Assembly: GCA_945860085.1 (NCBI GenBank)
Contig: CAMAPJ010000003.1
Coordinates: 1-64,000 of the forward strand
Length of the DNA stretch: 64,000 bases
Source of the DNA: Synechococcus sp. UW140
GTDB lineage: Bacteria > Cyanobacteriota > Cyanobacteriia > PCC-6307 > Cyanobiaceae
Reading direction: 5' to 3'
The translations under genes and the position numbers were made by a program. This document shows, in pieces, positions 19,025 through 30,005 of this stretch (position 1 is the first letter of the stretch; every line of letters begins with the position of its first letter). Below the pieces are notes generated by a model, which worked only from the letters and a program-made list of their open reading frames with translations, was not told the DNA's origin and did not search any database.

Positions 19025-19059
19025 GGCCGGCTTCGCCACCACCCCCAGCCCCCGCGCCG

Positions 19060-19203
19060 ATGGACACCACCTCCTCCCCAGCCCTCTCCGTGGCCCTGAC
19101 TGTGCTGGCGGTGTTGCTCTCGCTCACCGGCTTTGGCATTTACACAGCCTTTGGCCCCCCCTCCAAGCAACTCACCGATCCCTTCGACGAGCACGAGGAT
19201 TGA
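19060..19203 (+). CDS. psbN: PsbN (47 aa; not in supplied ORF track)
   Basis: MDTTSSPALSVALTVLAVLLSLTGFGIYTAFGPPSKQLTDPFDEHED, divergent from psbH. Confidence 0.95.
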   Translation: MDTTSSPALSVALTVLAVLLSLTGFGIYTAFGPPSKQLTDPFDEHED

Positions 19204-19269
19204 GACCTGGCCTGGGGCCTGAACCCCTGCCAGCCAGCACCTCCGCCAGGAGGCGAGCCCATCGAGGCC

Positions 19270-22200
19270 TCAGGCCAAGCGCCTGATCAGCCAGCTGGCC
19301 AGTTGCCAAGGCCTCAGCACCGCCCCCCCGTCCCCCTGAGGATCCCAGGGCCCTGAACCGCGGGCGTTGGGCCTGGGATCGGCCTCCCCAGTGGACTGAG
19401 CCAGCGGCTGAGCCAAGACTTGATCCAGGGCTTGATCCAGGGGTTGATCCAGTCCATCAATCGGCCCGAGCAGCTGCCAGCCGGGGCCCAGGCGCAGCTG
19501 CTGCCGCATGGGGCTGAGGTTCTGAACCGTGAGGGCCAGCTGGCCCGGCTCCACCGCGGCCGCGGCCCCACAAGCGGGCTGGCTGGAGCCTGTGGGCCAG
19601 CAGCGCAGCCCGATCAGGCGTAAGTGGGGATCGCCCAAGCCCAAGGGCGGGGCTGGCTGGAGCTGCCCCTCGCTGCCGGCCCCAGCCAGCCGCTCTGGGC
19701 CGGAGCCCTGCGGCCAGGGGCGCAGCCAGGGCGGTTCCCGGAACCGCACGGCCTGCTCGCTGACGCCGGCCTGGCGCCAGCCCCCCTGGCAGGGCATCAG
19801 GGCCAGGCGCAGGCGCTGGGGGCCGTTGTCGGCGCCGGGATCGGGCCAGGTGGGCGCCCGCAGCAGCGACACCCCCAGCCGCTCCGGTGTGCCGGACGCC
19901 CCCTGGGGCCCATCCAGCAATACGGCCAGGCCCGAGCCGGCCGCCTCAGCCGCTAGCCAACTGATCACCGGCACCTCCCAGCGGCTGCGCTCCCGCGCCG
20001 TCTGCGCCGCCGCCGGCCGCTCGATCACGCCGCCACTGGTGTCGGCAGCCAGGCGCAGGGCCGGCTGGGCCAGGGGCAACTCCAGCCGCAGCAGTTCATG
20101 CACCTGGCGCCAATCCACCGCCAGGGTGAGCTCCAGAAAAGGGCTAGCAGCCCTAAGGACGACATCGAGCCGCAGCCGCGAGCGTCCACACAGGCCCCGC
20201 CAAACAAGCCGTGCGCAGAGCGGCCCCGTTTCAGCCAGCTGCGGCGGCCCTTCCCAGCTCAGGGGCAGGGGCCGGCTGCGGTAGTTGGCGGCCAGATCCC
20301 AGGCATCCCAGAACTCACCCCGGTCGCCCCAACGACACCACTGCAGCGGCGCGGCCAGCTGGGCCAGACCATCGACCCCCCAGAGCTGCTCGACTCCTGC
20401 GGGACCAAGCAGGGCTGTCACCAAGCCGTTGCTCAGCCGCCAGCGACTGCCCGCCGCGGCAGCCCCCGGAGCAAGCTCTCCGGCCATCTGGTCAGCAGGC
20501 GCCAGATCGACAGCCACCAGATCAGCAGCTACCCGCTCAGCCGCCGCCCCCTCGGGCTCGGGGACCAGGGTCACGGGGTATTGCACAGGCAGCGGTGAGG
20601 CTGGGGAGAACGCCCCGGCTGGCGTGGCCCCCGCCGCCGAATCCGCCCCATCCCCTGGCACCCCCAGGCGGGCCGATCCCGCCTGGGCCGGAGTCCGTTC
20701 ACCCCTCGCCGGCAGATGGCGCTGCAAGACCACGTTGGTGATCCCGGCAGGCAACGGCACTTGCAGCCATTGGCCGCCGCCAGGGGCCGGTTGGCCCACC
20801 AGGGGCCGCCCCGCCAGGCACCAGCGGCCAGGGGGCAGGCGCCGGGTCAGGGCGGCCGCGGCCAGGGGCTGTAGTTGGACCAGGGCCCAGGGCTCGGGCC
20901 CCTGACCCGGCCCGGGGGTTGGCTTCCAGGAGCCAGGGGCGGCCCCAAGCCAAGCCCAAAGGGCCCGATCCCGGCCTCCGGAGGCCGCGCGCCGGGCCGC
21001 ACGCCACTGGGGTTCGGCCTGCTCGAACACGTCCGGAATTGAGGTTCCCGGCAGGATGTCGTGGAACTGCTGAAACAGCAGCGGACGCCAGTCGGGAGCC
21101 GGCTCAGACCCCTGAGAACCGGCCTGGCTGGCCCGCAGGGCCCGGGCGATGTCCGCCTCGCGCAGCAGCCGTTCAAGGCTGCGGTTGTGGCGCTTCTGAT
21201 CCGGGCGGCTGGTGGCACAGCCCCGGTGCAGTTCCAGATAGAGCTCCTCGCGCCACACCGGCAGCCCCGGCGCCAGGGGCTCCAGCTCGGCCAGGTACTG
21301 GCGCAGGGTTCCATGGCGCTGGGGCAAGGCCAGGGGTTGGTCCTGCCAGAGCTCCAATTGCTCGAGCATCTCGACGGTCGGACCGCCGCCGTGGTCGCCG
21401 ACGCCCGGCAGCCACAGGGCCTGATCGAGGCCGGTGGCGGCTTGCCAATCGAGCCGATAGCGCTCCATCGCCACCGGGTCGCCGCCGGTGCCGATCGGCG
21501 CCGTGGCCAGGGCGAGCACCTCTGAGCCGCAGCGGCTGCGCCAGCGGAACAGGCGATGGGGGAAAGGGTTGGTGGCGTTCCAGGCCAGCTTGTGGGTACA
21601 GAACCAGCGCACGCCCGTGGCCTGGGCCACGGCCGGCAGCCCGCCGCCAAAGCCAAAGCTGTCGGGCAGCCAGCAGAGCTGGTGCTGCCATTCCGGGAAA
21701 GTGGCGCGGCTGTAGGCCTGCCCCAACTGGAATTGGCGCAGCAGCGAAGCCGTGGCGATCAAGACGCAGTCGCTTTCCACCCAGGGGCCATTAATCGGCT
21801 CCCAGCGGCCCGCTGCCATGGCCTGGCGGATGCGGGCGAAAAGGGCCGGCCGGTGCTGGGCAATCCAGGCATAAAGGGCCGGCGTGGAGTGGCCGAAATG
21901 GAGCTGGGGGTGGCGCTCCATCAGGCCGAGCACCGACTCAAAAGTGCGCTCCGCCGCCCGCCAGGTGTCCGCCACCGGCCAGAGCCAGGCCAGGTCGAGG
22001 TGGGCATGGCCTAACAGCTGAAAACCGCCTTGAGCAGGCCGCTGCTGGGCCTGGAGGGCGGCGCCACGCCGCTCTGCCGCCCCGGGCGCCTGGGGATCGG
22101 CCCCGGCCAGGGCGGCCTGGAGCGAGCCCGCAGCCGCAGGGTCCTGGCCCCGGGCCGCCCGCAGGGCTAGCAGTTCTAGGGCCGTGCCCGCCAGTAGCCC

Positions 22201-22740
22201 GCCGGGATCGGAGCGATCGCCGGGCTCCAGCTCCAGCCGACTCTCAATCAGGGCACCGTCGTCGTGGCAGGGGCTGCGCAGCGCCAGGCTGAGGGCCAGG
22301 GGTTCGCCCTGCCACCAGCGCTCTGGCAGCACCCAGCGGCAGGCGGTGTCAAACAGGTCGCCGCGATGCACCGCCTGGCCATCCACCGCCAGCACAACCG
22401 CATCGGCCCACCAGCCCAGCACCAGCCGTGCCCGCAGCGGCTGTAGCGGCTGGTGCCCCAGTTGATGTCCCTGCGGGGGCGGCAGCCGGGACAGCTGCCG
22501 CCAGTCGGGCGGGCACTCCAGCTGCAGGCTCAGTCGCAACCACTGGCCGCCCCGGGGCCAAGTCAGCAGGCCCCGGGCGAACCAATCGGGCCGCTGACTG
22601 GCGCCCCAGGGGTTCTCGATCGCCGGTTGCAGCGCTCCAGCCGGACCTGGAGCCAGCCAGCGGGCCTGCAAATCGCGCCGCGTCCGTGACTGAAACGTTT
22701 CAATCCAGGGGCGAACCACCCCCTCCAGGCCCTCTGGCAT
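19270..22740 (-). CDS. Alpha-mannosidase, GH38 family
   Basis: LLGHAHLDLAWLWPVADTW...WEPINGPWVESDC...WLPDSFGFGGGLPAVAQ. Confidence 0.9.
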   Translation of the reverse strand: MPEGLEGVVRPWIETFQSRTRRDLQARWLAPGPAGALQPAIENPWGASQRPDWFARGLLTWPRGGQWLRLSLQLECPPDWRQLSRLPPPQGHQLGHQPLQPLRARLVLGWWADAVVLAVDGQAVHRGDLFDTACRWVLPERWWQGEPLALSLALRSPCHDDGALIESRLELEPGDRSDPGGLLAGTALELLALRAARGQDPAAAGSLQAALAGADPQAPGAAERRGAALQAQQRPAQGGFQLLGHAHLDLAWLWPVADTWRAAERTFESVLGLMERHPQLHFGHSTPALYAWIAQHRPALFARIRQAMAAGRWEPINGPWVESDCVLIATASLLRQFQLGQAYSRATFPEWQHQLCWLPDSFGFGGGLPAVAQATGVRWFCTHKLAWNATNPFPHRLFRWRSRCGSEVLALATAPIGTGGDPVAMERYRLDWQAATGLDQALWLPGVGDHGGGPTVEMLEQLELWQDQPLALPQRHGTLRQYLAELEPLAPGLPVWREELYLELHRGCATSRPDQKRHNRSLERLLREADIARALRASQAGSQGSEPAPDWRPLLFQQFHDILPGTSIPDVFEQAEPQWRAARRAASGGRDRALWAWLGAAPGSWKPTPGPGQGPEPWALVQLQPLAAAALTRRLPPGRWCLAGRPLVGQPAPGGGQWLQVPLPAGITNVVLQRHLPARGERTPAQAGSARLGVPGDGADSAAGATPAGAFSPASPLPVQYPVTLVPEPEGAAAERVAADLVAVDLAPADQMAGELAPGAAAAGSRWRLSNGLVTALLGPAGVEQLWGVDGLAQLAAPLQWCRWGDRGEFWDAWDLAANYRSRPLPLSWEGPPQLAETGPLCARLVWRGLCGRSRLRLDVVLRAASPFLELTLAVDWRQVHELLRLELPLAQPALRLAADTSGGVIERPAAAQTARERSRWEVPVISWLAAEAAGSGLAVLLDGPQGASGTPERLGVSLLRAPTWPDPGADNGPQRLRLALMPCQGGWRQAGVSEQAVRFREPPWLRPWPQGSGPERLAGAGSEGQLQPAPPLGLGDPHLRLIGLRCWPTGSSQPACGAAAAVEPGQLALTVQNLSPMRQQLRLGPGWQLLGPIDGLDQPLDQALDQVLAQPLAQSTGEADPRPNARGSGPWDPQGDGGAVLRPWQLASWLIRRLA
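19394..19453. repeat. 12-bp tandem repeat, 5 units, inside the GH38 ORF
   Basis: GACTGAGCCAGC/GGCTGAGCCAAG/ACTTGATCCAGG/GCTTGATCCAGG/GGTTGATCCAGT; encodes LDQ(P/A/V) units. Confidence 0.75.
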
Positions 22741-22841
22741 CGATCAGCGCCATCTGTGCCCCATAGGATGATGCGGCTGCCGCAGGGCCGTCCCAGGGCC
22801 CACCTGGCGCCTGTCACTCCCTGTCACCCGCCGGACGGACC

Positions 22842-22961
22842 ATGCTCGCCCTCAAGATTTCGGTTTACTCGGTCGTTTTCTTCTTTATCGGGATCTTCGT
22901 CTTCGGCTTCCTGGCCAGCGATCCCACCCGCACCCCCAGCCGCAAGGACCTGGAAGACTAA
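22842..22961 (+). CDS. psbI: Photosystem II protein PsbI (39 aa; not in supplied ORF track)
   Basis: [39 protein letters not shown]. Confidence 0.96.
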   Translation: MLALKISVYSVVFFFIGIFVFGFLASDPTRTPSRKDLED

Positions 22962-23050
22962 AAAACCCCAACCGGAAGCACAAACCGGTCCTTCCGGCCT
23001 GGAGTTGACCCAGACCCCATGGCAGGATCGGCGCCGTTTCCGCTGCGTCG

Positions 23051-26000
23051 GTGTCCTCGCCCAACTTGTCTCGATGGACACTTGCGGCGATGGGATCGGC
23101 ACTGCTGGTGGCCCTGCCCCCCGCAAGCGCTGAGCCCGTTTCTCCCGTAGCCGCAGCCCCTGAACCGGCCGCGTCTGCAACCCAGGCTGCCGCTGCCCCT
23201 GGAGGCCCTGCCTTAAGCCCAACGGGCGCTGCCCCTAGCCCAACAGGCCCAGCTCCTAGCCAAACGGGCCAAATCCCAGGCCAACCCGGCCCGGTCCCAG
23301 CCCCGCCCACGGCCCGGCCGCTCACCAGCCCAACGCCGGAACAGTCGCCGCCGTTGGAGCTTGAGTTGCAGGCCGATCAGCCGGGTTTCGACCTGCTGAT
23401 CGGCCGTTTCGTGGCTACGGGCCAGGTCAAGGCCCTGCTCAATGGCGGCCGCCTGCTGGCCGACCGGCTCGAATTCGACCCCAGCAGCCGCAGCGTCTAT
23501 GCCAGCGGCAGCGTGCGTTTCCAACGGGGTCATGAATATCTGCAGGCCAGCCGCCTGCGCTTCAACCTGATCCAGTCCGAAGGGGAGCTGGAGGATGTCT
23601 ACGGGGTCATAGACCTCGAGACCGCCGACTCCGACTTCGACCTGGCGCGCCAGCCCAGTGGCGCCCTCCTGCCTCTCAGTGACTGGGATAATCCCGATCC
23701 GCTCTTAAGCCGCCAAGCCACCTTTGGCGTGGCCGACGCCAGTCCGGCGCCGGGGGCAAGGGTGCTGCAGGCCCTAGATCTCCAGCCCCTGGCCCCAGGG
23801 GGCCCGAACGCCAACGCCGGGATTGAGAGCTACCGCAGCGTGGCCGCCACGATCAGGCCCCTGGCGATCAGCGACTGGATCATGCCGCCGGTGGCCCTGG
23901 CGCCCCCAGCCCAGTCGATGGCCTGCCCGCCCCTGCTGCCGCCGATCCCCAACTGGCATCCCTACCCCATGGCCGTGACGCTCTGGGGTGGCAAGAGCAT
24001 CGATTCCAACTTCGGCGACACCTTCAAATTCCAGGGGCGGCTTCGACCCGAATACGAACTCGGCCTTGGCTTCAATAAGCGTTTGATCGATGCCGGCCCG
24101 GTGGCCCTGGAATGGGACAGCAACCTGCTGGGTCACCGGGCCCTAGAGCAGGCAGGCGGCGAGTTCAACCAGAGCGTGAAATACGCCAATTCCCCATCCC
24201 AGGCCTTTGGCGAACTCACTACTGGCCTGGGCCTGCGCCTCTGGGTCCAACCCTGGCTGAGCTTGGCCTTTGTCGAGGGGGTGAGCTGGCTGAGCACCAC
24301 CAGCAACTACGAAAAGACCTTCCGCCAGAACTACACCCAGTTCCTCAACTACCTCGGTTTTGAGATCGAGGCCCTAGTGGCGCCGCAATGGTCCCTGGTG
24401 GGGCGGGTCCACCACCGCTCCGGCGCCTACGGCACCTACAGCGGCGTCTCTGAAGGCAGCAACGCCTACCTAATCGGCCTGCGCTATCGCTTCGGCACCG
24501 CCCCGCCGTCGCGCCAAACGCTGGTGATGGCGCCGCCCTTGGGCTGCGCCGATCCGGGCCGGGCCAACCGGGTCCGGCCTAGGCCCCTTGGAGAGATCCT
24601 CAACAGCGTGGCCATGGGGCCACCGGGCCAGGGCCTGGCCCCCACCCCTGCGGCCCCGTTGCCGGGTCCAACGCCCCCGGAGCTGCCACCTGCCAAGGCC
24701 GAGGGGTTGCGCCAACAGGCAATTGCAGCCAGCGTTGATCAACGCATCACGGCCCTCAAATACCGCGGCAGCCTTTCGGCCCAGCAACGGGCGGGTGTCA
24801 CAGGCACCTTCACCACACCCGATGAGGCCAACACCTACGGCGGCGCCAGGCCGGCCCAGATCCAGTCGATCCGCACCACCAGCAACCGCCAGCTGGTGAG
24901 CGGCACGGTCAGCCGCTGGCGTTTCCAGGCCGCCACGCTCTCGCTCACTCCCGAAGGCTGGCGCGGCGATCGGGTCGCCTTCAGCAACGATCCGTTCACA
25001 CCGGCCCAGTCCTGGGTGGATGCTGAAAACGTTGAAGCTCGCCTGCGCACCAATGGCGACACGGTGATTCAAGCGAAGCGCAACCGCCTGATCCTGGAAG
25101 ATCGCCTGCCCATTCCTCTCCAGCACAACCTGGTCTTCAAGAAGAAAAAGGAAGTGGACAACCGTTGGGTTCTCTCCAGCGATGGCACCGATCGCGATGG
25201 CTTCTACATCGGTCACAACCTCAAGCCGATCAAACTGGGTGCGCGGGCCCTGCTCGATCTCCAGCCCCAATTCATGGTGCAACGGGCCCTCAATGGCAGC
25301 ACCAACAGCTATGTGCTGCCGGGCCAGCCAGCAGGCGATGCCCCCAGCAGCCAGCCCGCCCAGATCGGTGATTTGTTCGGCGTGGTGGCGCGGCTGCATG
25401 GCCCCCTGCTCGGCTTCGACACCGATGTGACCCTCAACGCCAGCACCCTCGATCCCACCAACTTCGCCAACGGCGCCCGCAGCTGGGGTGAACTGCGGCG
25501 GCCGATTGCCCTGCCGTTGCTGGGCGAGGTGACCTCACGCCTGTACGGCGCCTACCGCTACCGCATCTGGAACGGCTCCCTGGGTGAACAGGACATCTAT
25601 TCCGCGATCGGGGTTTCGCTGGAGCAGAACAAAGCCCTACCCAATCTCGGGGCGATCCAGAACAGCTACTACGCCCGGATCGGCTACGGCACCTTCCAAG
25701 GCAATCTCTACCAGAGCACCACGACTGGCAGTTTCTCGCGCAGCAGTCTGTTTGCCTCGCTTAACAGTTCCCTGCCGATCTGGAGCGGCCATCCGCTCGA
25801 TCTGAGCTTGGCCAGCACCTATCCCTATTCGCCTGTACCGGTGGTGCCCGGCCTGAGCCTAAACACCAACCTATCATTGAGCCTATTTAACTACAGTGAC
25901 GGCAATACTCAGAATGCTTACACTATTTCCGGTGGTCCCACCCTGACCCTGGGCCATTTCAGCAAGCCCTTCCTCGATTATACCCAGATCACAATCACTG

Positions 26001-26350
26001 GCGGGGGCAGTCGTCGCACAGGCCAAAGCCCCCTCAGTTTCGATCAGTTAGTGGATCTGGGCACGATCGGCGTGGGCCTGACCCAGCAGATCGTCGGGCC
26101 GCTGGTGTTTAACGGCGGCATCGGCATGAACATCGACCCCAATTCCCCCTACTACGGCAATGTCACCGGCTCCTATGTGGAGCTGCGCTGGCAGCGACGC
26201 TCCTATGAACTAGGCATCTATTACAGCCCTTACGAACAACTGGGCGGCATTCGCGTCAAGCTGCATGACTTCAACTTCGACGGCACCGGCGTCCCGTTCG
26301 TGCCCTACCAACCCAGCACGGCACAAAGCGCGCGCAGCAGGCCCTTCTGA
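23051..26350 (+). CDS. DUF3769 / LptD-like outer membrane protein
   Basis: Signal peptide, OstA-like N-terminal domain, beta-rich C-terminus. Confidence 0.85.
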   Translation: MSSPNLSRWTLAAMGSALLVALPPASAEPVSPVAAAPEPAASATQAAAAPGGPALSPTGAAPSPTGPAPSQTGQIPGQPGPVPAPPTARPLTSPTPEQSPPLELELQADQPGFDLLIGRFVATGQVKALLNGGRLLADRLEFDPSSRSVYASGSVRFQRGHEYLQASRLRFNLIQSEGELEDVYGVIDLETADSDFDLARQPSGALLPLSDWDNPDPLLSRQATFGVADASPAPGARVLQALDLQPLAPGGPNANAGIESYRSVAATIRPLAISDWIMPPVALAPPAQSMACPPLLPPIPNWHPYPMAVTLWGGKSIDSNFGDTFKFQGRLRPEYELGLGFNKRLIDAGPVALEWDSNLLGHRALEQAGGEFNQSVKYANSPSQAFGELTTGLGLRLWVQPWLSLAFVEGVSWLSTTSNYEKTFRQNYTQFLNYLGFEIEALVAPQWSLVGRVHHRSGAYGTYSGVSEGSNAYLIGLRYRFGTAPPSRQTLVMAPPLGCADPGRANRVRPRPLGEILNSVAMGPPGQGLAPTPAAPLPGPTPPELPPAKAEGLRQQAIAASVDQRITALKYRGSLSAQQRAGVTGTFTTPDEANTYGGARPAQIQSIRTTSNRQLVSGTVSRWRFQAATLSLTPEGWRGDRVAFSNDPFTPAQSWVDAENVEARLRTNGDTVIQAKRNRLILEDRLPIPLQHNLVFKKKKEVDNRWVLSSDGTDRDGFYIGHNLKPIKLGARALLDLQPQFMVQRALNGSTNSYVLPGQPAGDAPSSQPAQIGDLFGVVARLHGPLLGFDTDVTLNASTLDPTNFANGARSWGELRRPIALPLLGEVTSRLYGAYRYRIWNGSLGEQDIYSAIGVSLEQNKALPNLGAIQNSYYARIGYGTFQGNLYQSTTTGSFSRSSLFASLNSSLPIWSGHPLDLSLASTYPYSPVPVVPGLSLNTNLSLSLFNYSDGNTQNAYTISGGPTLTLGHFSKPFLDYTQITITGGGSRRTGQSPLSFDQLVDLGTIGVGLTQQIVGPLVFNGGIGMNIDPNSPYYGNVTGSYVELRWQRRSYELGIYYSPYEQLGGIRVKLHDFNFDGTGVPFVPYQPSTAQSARSRPF
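23216..23299. repeat. 21-bp degenerate tandem repeat in the DUF3769 N-terminus
   Basis: Encodes SPTGAAP/SPTGPAP/SQTGQIP/GQPGPVP. Confidence 0.7.
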
Positions 26351-26412
26351 GCGCTTCAGCCGCCTTCAGCTCAAGGCCGGCCGGCGCTCACACGACCCCA
26401 GCGATTGATCAA

Positions 26413-27048
26413 TCAACCCGCAAAGTTAGTCATGTAGGGCAAGCGGGCGGCCGTCGCCGCCAGGGCTGGGGCGTTGGCTACCAGCTGGCCAGTGCCATCC
26501 CATAGGCCGGTGCTGAGCATCTGGCGTGGTCCGGGGGCCAGCTCCAGCTCCCAGCCGGTCGCCGCCTGGCTGGAGCTCAGGCTGGCTGTGGTCACCTCGA
26601 GGGCCAACTCGGCAGCAGGATCGGCCCCAGCCGCCGCCTGAATCGCCAGCATCAGCTCGTGGGAGGCGGTGAGACAGGGAATACCCAGGGCCAGGCAGTT
26701 GCCGTAGAAAATTTCGGCGAAACTCTCGCCAACCACGGCGCGAATGCCCCAGCGCATCAGCGCCTGGGGAGCGTGTTCGCGGCTGGAGCCGCAACCGAAG
26801 TTGCGGTTCACCAGCAGCAGCCGCGCCCCCTGGTGTTCAGGCCGGTCAAAGGGATGGGCGCCCTGGAGCTCGATCCGGTCGTCGGCGAACACCTGCTGGC
26901 CCAGGCCGTCAAAGGTGACGCACTTGAGAAAGCGGGCCGGAATGATCCGGTCGGTGTCGATGTCATCGCCGCGCAGCACCAGGGCGCGGCCCGTGACCCG
27001 GGTGATCGGCCCAACGGGCAGGAGGGACGCAAGCGCAGCGCTGGTCAT
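26413..27048 (-). CDS. leuD: 3-isopropylmalate dehydratase small subunit
   Basis: DDIDTDRIIPARFLK; NFGCGSSREHAPQAL. Confidence 0.95.
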   Translation of the reverse strand: MTSAALASLLPVGPITRVTGRALVLRGDDIDTDRIIPARFLKCVTFDGLGQQVFADDRIELQGAHPFDRPEHQGARLLLVNRNFGCGSSREHAPQALMRWGIRAVVGESFAEIFYGNCLALGIPCLTASHELMLAIQAAAGADPAAELALEVTTASLSSSQAATGWELELAPGPRQMLSTGLWDGTGQLVANAPALAATAARLPYMTNFAG

Positions 27049-27122
27049 GGTGGATCAGGGGGCAGACGGGCTGGAAGGGTGGGGGGGATAGGGGGGGCAG
27101 ACGGGGCAGTCCCGCGGGGGCT

Positions 27123-28532
27123 TCAGGCGTCGAGCAGTAGGCGCACATCGGCCACGTGGCCTGTCACTGCGGCCGCCGCCACCATCGCCGGACTCATCAG
27201 CAGGGTGCGACCGCTGGCGGAGCCCTGGCGGCCCTTGAAGTTGCGGTTGCTGGAACTGGCGCTGATCTGGCGGCCTTCGAGCCGGTCCGGGTTCATCGCC
27301 AGGCACATTGAGCAGCCCGGTTCGCGCCACTGGAAGCCGGCCTCCCGGAAGATGACATCCAGCCCTTCGGCCTCAGCCGCCGCCGCCACCTGTTCCGAAC
27401 CCGGCACCACAAAGGCGGTGATCCCGGCAGCGACCTGGCGGCCCTTAGCCACGGCCGCCGCAGCCTGCAGATCGCTGAGGCGGCCGTTGGTGCAGCTGCC
27501 GATGAAGCAGACATCCACCGCCAACCCTGCAATCGGGGTTCCGGGAGCCAGGTCCATGTAGCGGTAGGCCTCCTCGGCGATCGGCCGTTCGTCGGGCTCG
27601 GTCTGCTCGAGGCTGGGCACGGCCTCATCGACACCGATGCCCTGGCCCGGGGTGATCCCCCAGGTGATCGTCGGGGGAATCGTGGCGGCATCAAAATCCA
27701 CCTGGTCGTCAAAGACGGCCTCGGGGCCGCTGGCCAGGCTTTGCCACCAGGCCACCGCCCGCTCCCAGGCCGCCCCAGCGGGCGCAGAGGGGCGACCCTC
27801 CAGGTAGGCGAAGGTGGTGGCATCGGGGTTGACGTAGCCGCAGCGGGCGCCGCCCTCGATCGCCATGTTGCAGAGGGTCATGCGTTCCTCCATCGAGAGG
27901 GCGTCGATCGCAGGGCCGGCAAATTCGTAGGCGTAACCCACGCCGGCCTTCACCCCGAGGCGGCGAATCACGTGCAACACCAGGTCCTTGGCATACACGC
28001 CCCGCTGCAGCTGGCCGTCTACCCAGAGGCGGCGCACCTTGAGCTTGGTCATGGCCAAGCTCTGGCTGGCCAATACATCGCGCACCTGGCTGGTGCCAAT
28101 GCCGAAGGCGATCGCGCCAAAGGCGCCGTGGGTGGAGGTATGGGAATCGCCGCAAGCCACGGTCATGCCGGGCTGGGTCAGCCCCAGTTCGGGCGCGATC
28201 ACATGCACGATCCCCTGGCGGCCGCTGCCGAGGCCATGCAGGGTGATGCCGTGGTCGGCGCAATTACGCTCCAGGGTCTCCAGCATCGCTTCGGCCAGGG
28301 GGTCGGCAAAGGGCCTCTCCTGGGACGTGGTCGGCACGATGTGATCGACCGTGGCCACGGTGCGCTCGGGATGGCGCACGGTCAGGCCTAAGTCGCGCAG
28401 GCCGGCGAAGGCCTGGGGGGTGGTCACCTCATGGATGAGATGCAGGCCGATGAACAGCTGGGTGGATCCACCGGGCAGCTCGGCGACCCGGTGCAGATCC
28501 CAGACCTTGTCGTAGAGGGTGCCGGCGCTCAA
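27123..28532 (-). CDS. leuC: 3-isopropylmalate dehydratase large subunit
   Basis: [39 protein letters not shown]. Confidence 0.96.
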   Translation of the reverse strand: MSAGTLYDKVWDLHRVAELPGGSTQLFIGLHLIHEVTTPQAFAGLRDLGLTVRHPERTVATVDHIVPTTSQERPFADPLAEAMLETLERNCADHGITLHGLGSGRQGIVHVIAPELGLTQPGMTVACGDSHTSTHGAFGAIAFGIGTSQVRDVLASQSLAMTKLKVRRLWVDGQLQRGVYAKDLVLHVIRRLGVKAGVGYAYEFAGPAIDALSMEERMTLCNMAIEGGARCGYVNPDATTFAYLEGRPSAPAGAAWERAVAWWQSLASGPEAVFDDQVDFDAATIPPTITWGITPGQGIGVDEAVPSLEQTEPDERPIAEEAYRYMDLAPGTPIAGLAVDVCFIGSCTNGRLSDLQAAAAVAKGRQVAAGITAFVVPGSEQVAAAAEAEGLDVIFREAGFQWREPGCSMCLAMNPDRLEGRQISASSSNRNFKGRQGSASGRTLLMSPAMVAAAAVTGHVADVRLLLDA

Positions 28533-28573
28533 GAACGTTCCCCAATCTGGAAATCAGCCTAAAACCGTGGCCT

Positions 28574-29932
28574 CTAGCCGCCTGGGCAGGAATCCGCCTC
28601 TAGTGCCTCCAGCCGCAGCCGCAGCCGATTGAGCGCCTCGCCGGCAGCCACCGCCTGGAGCCAGGCCCGGCCCCGCGTCGCTCCGGCCTGCCACAGCCCC
28701 GAGCTGCACTCCAGCCCCGCGGACGCAACTGGGGGCCCGGCAACAGCCATAAACACCGTGCCAACCGGTTTTTCGGCGCTACCGCCCCCCGGACCGGCAA
28801 CCCCAGTCACGGAGATCGTCCAGGTGGCGCCGGTCAGGCGCTGAACCCCCCTGGCCATGGCCCGGGCCACCGGATCGCTGACGGCTCCATGGCTGTGCAA
28901 CAGCTCGGCTGGCACCCCCAGCAGCTCCTGCTTGACGGCGTTGGCGTAGGCAATCACGCCCCCCAGGAAAACATCCGAGGCGCCAGGCACCGCCGCCAGG
29001 GCCGCGCCGAGGCCGCCGCCTGTGCAGGACTCCGCCACCGCCAGGGTGTCGCCCCGCTGGCGCAGGCGATCCAGCACCACCGAAGCGAGCGAATCGCCAT
29101 CGGCGCCGAAGCAGGTGACGCCGGTGCGTTGGCGTAGCTCTGCCTCCACCGGCTGCAGCAGGGCCTCAGCCGCCGCGGCCGTCTCGGCGCGGGCGGTGAT
29201 GCGCAGCTTCACCTCGCCAGTGCCGGCATAGGGCGCCACTGTGGGGTTCTCCAAGGCCAGCAGATCGGCCACCGATTCGGCCAGGCTTGATTCGGCCACC
29301 CCCCAGAAACGCAGCAGCCGGCTGGCAAACACGCCCTTGGCCAGGCCGGCCTGGCGCAACCAGGGAACGGCTGTGGCGGCCCACATGGCCCGCAGCTCGC
29401 TGGGGACCCCCGGGAAGGTGAGCACGGTGAAACCCGGACGGATCGGGAATCCCGGCTCGGGCGGCATGGGGCTCCAGATCATGCCGGGAGCCGTGCCGCT
29501 GGGATTGGGCAACAACGTCGCCCCTTGCGGCAGCAGGGCCTGCTTGCGGTTGCTCGGTGAGGCCACCCGCCCGCGGGCGGCCATTTTGGCCTGGATATCG
29601 GCCCAGACCTCAGCCCGCTCCTGCAGCGGGGCGCCGAAGGCCGCCGCGATCGCTTCGGTGGTCAGGTCGTCGGGGGTGGGCCCGAGGCCGCCAGTGGTGA
29701 TCAAGATCTGGCAGCGGCCCGCCGCCTCGCGCAGCTGGGCGATCAGGCGCTCACGGTTGTCGCCGACCACACTCTGGCGGAAATGGGGTACCCCTAGGGC
29801 CGCCAATTCTTCAGCCAGCCAGCGGGCATTGCCGTTGGTGATCGTGCCAAGCAGCAACTCAGTGCCGATGCAGAGAATCTCAGCCCCGGCGCTGGTCAGG
29901 GCTACGGGTGACGGAGCAGGCGCGTCAGGCAA
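28574..29932 (-). CDS. cinA: CinA family protein
   Basis: [35 protein letters not shown] start possible within the repeat at 29928. Confidence 0.92.
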   Translation of the reverse strand: MPDAPAPSPVALTSAGAEILCIGTELLLGTITNGNARWLAEELAALGVPHFRQSVVGDNRERLIAQLREAAGRCQILITTGGLGPTPDDLTTEAIAAAFGAPLQERAEVWADIQAKMAARGRVASPSNRKQALLPQGATLLPNPSGTAPGMIWSPMPPEPGFPIRPGFTVLTFPGVPSELRAMWAATAVPWLRQAGLAKGVFASRLLRFWGVAESSLAESVADLLALENPTVAPYAGTGEVKLRITARAETAAAAEALLQPVEAELRQRTGVTCFGADGDSLASVVLDRLRQRGDTLAVAESCTGGGLGAALAAVPGASDVFLGGVIAYANAVKQELLGVPAELLHSHGAVSDPVARAMARGVQRLTGATWTISVTGVAGPGGGSAEKPVGTVFMAVAGPPVASAGLECSSGLWQAGATRGRAWLQAVAAGEALNRLRLRLEALEADSCPGG

Positions 29933-30005
29933 GGGATTCAGGCAAAGGATTCAGCCAAGGGATTCAGGAAATTGATTCAGGGAGTGGATTCAGGCAAAGG
30001 ATCAA
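29928..30005. repeat. 13-bp tandem repeat, 6 units, filling the cinA / MraY-family gap
   Basis: GGCAAGGGATTCA/GGCAAAGGATTCA/GCCAAGGGATTCA/GGAAATTGATTCA/GGGAGTGGATTCA/GGCAAAGGATCAA. Confidence 0.85.

Noticed and set aside
24470-25399. 309-aa minus-strand ORF
   Set aside because: Antisense to the DUF3769 gene; shadow ORF.
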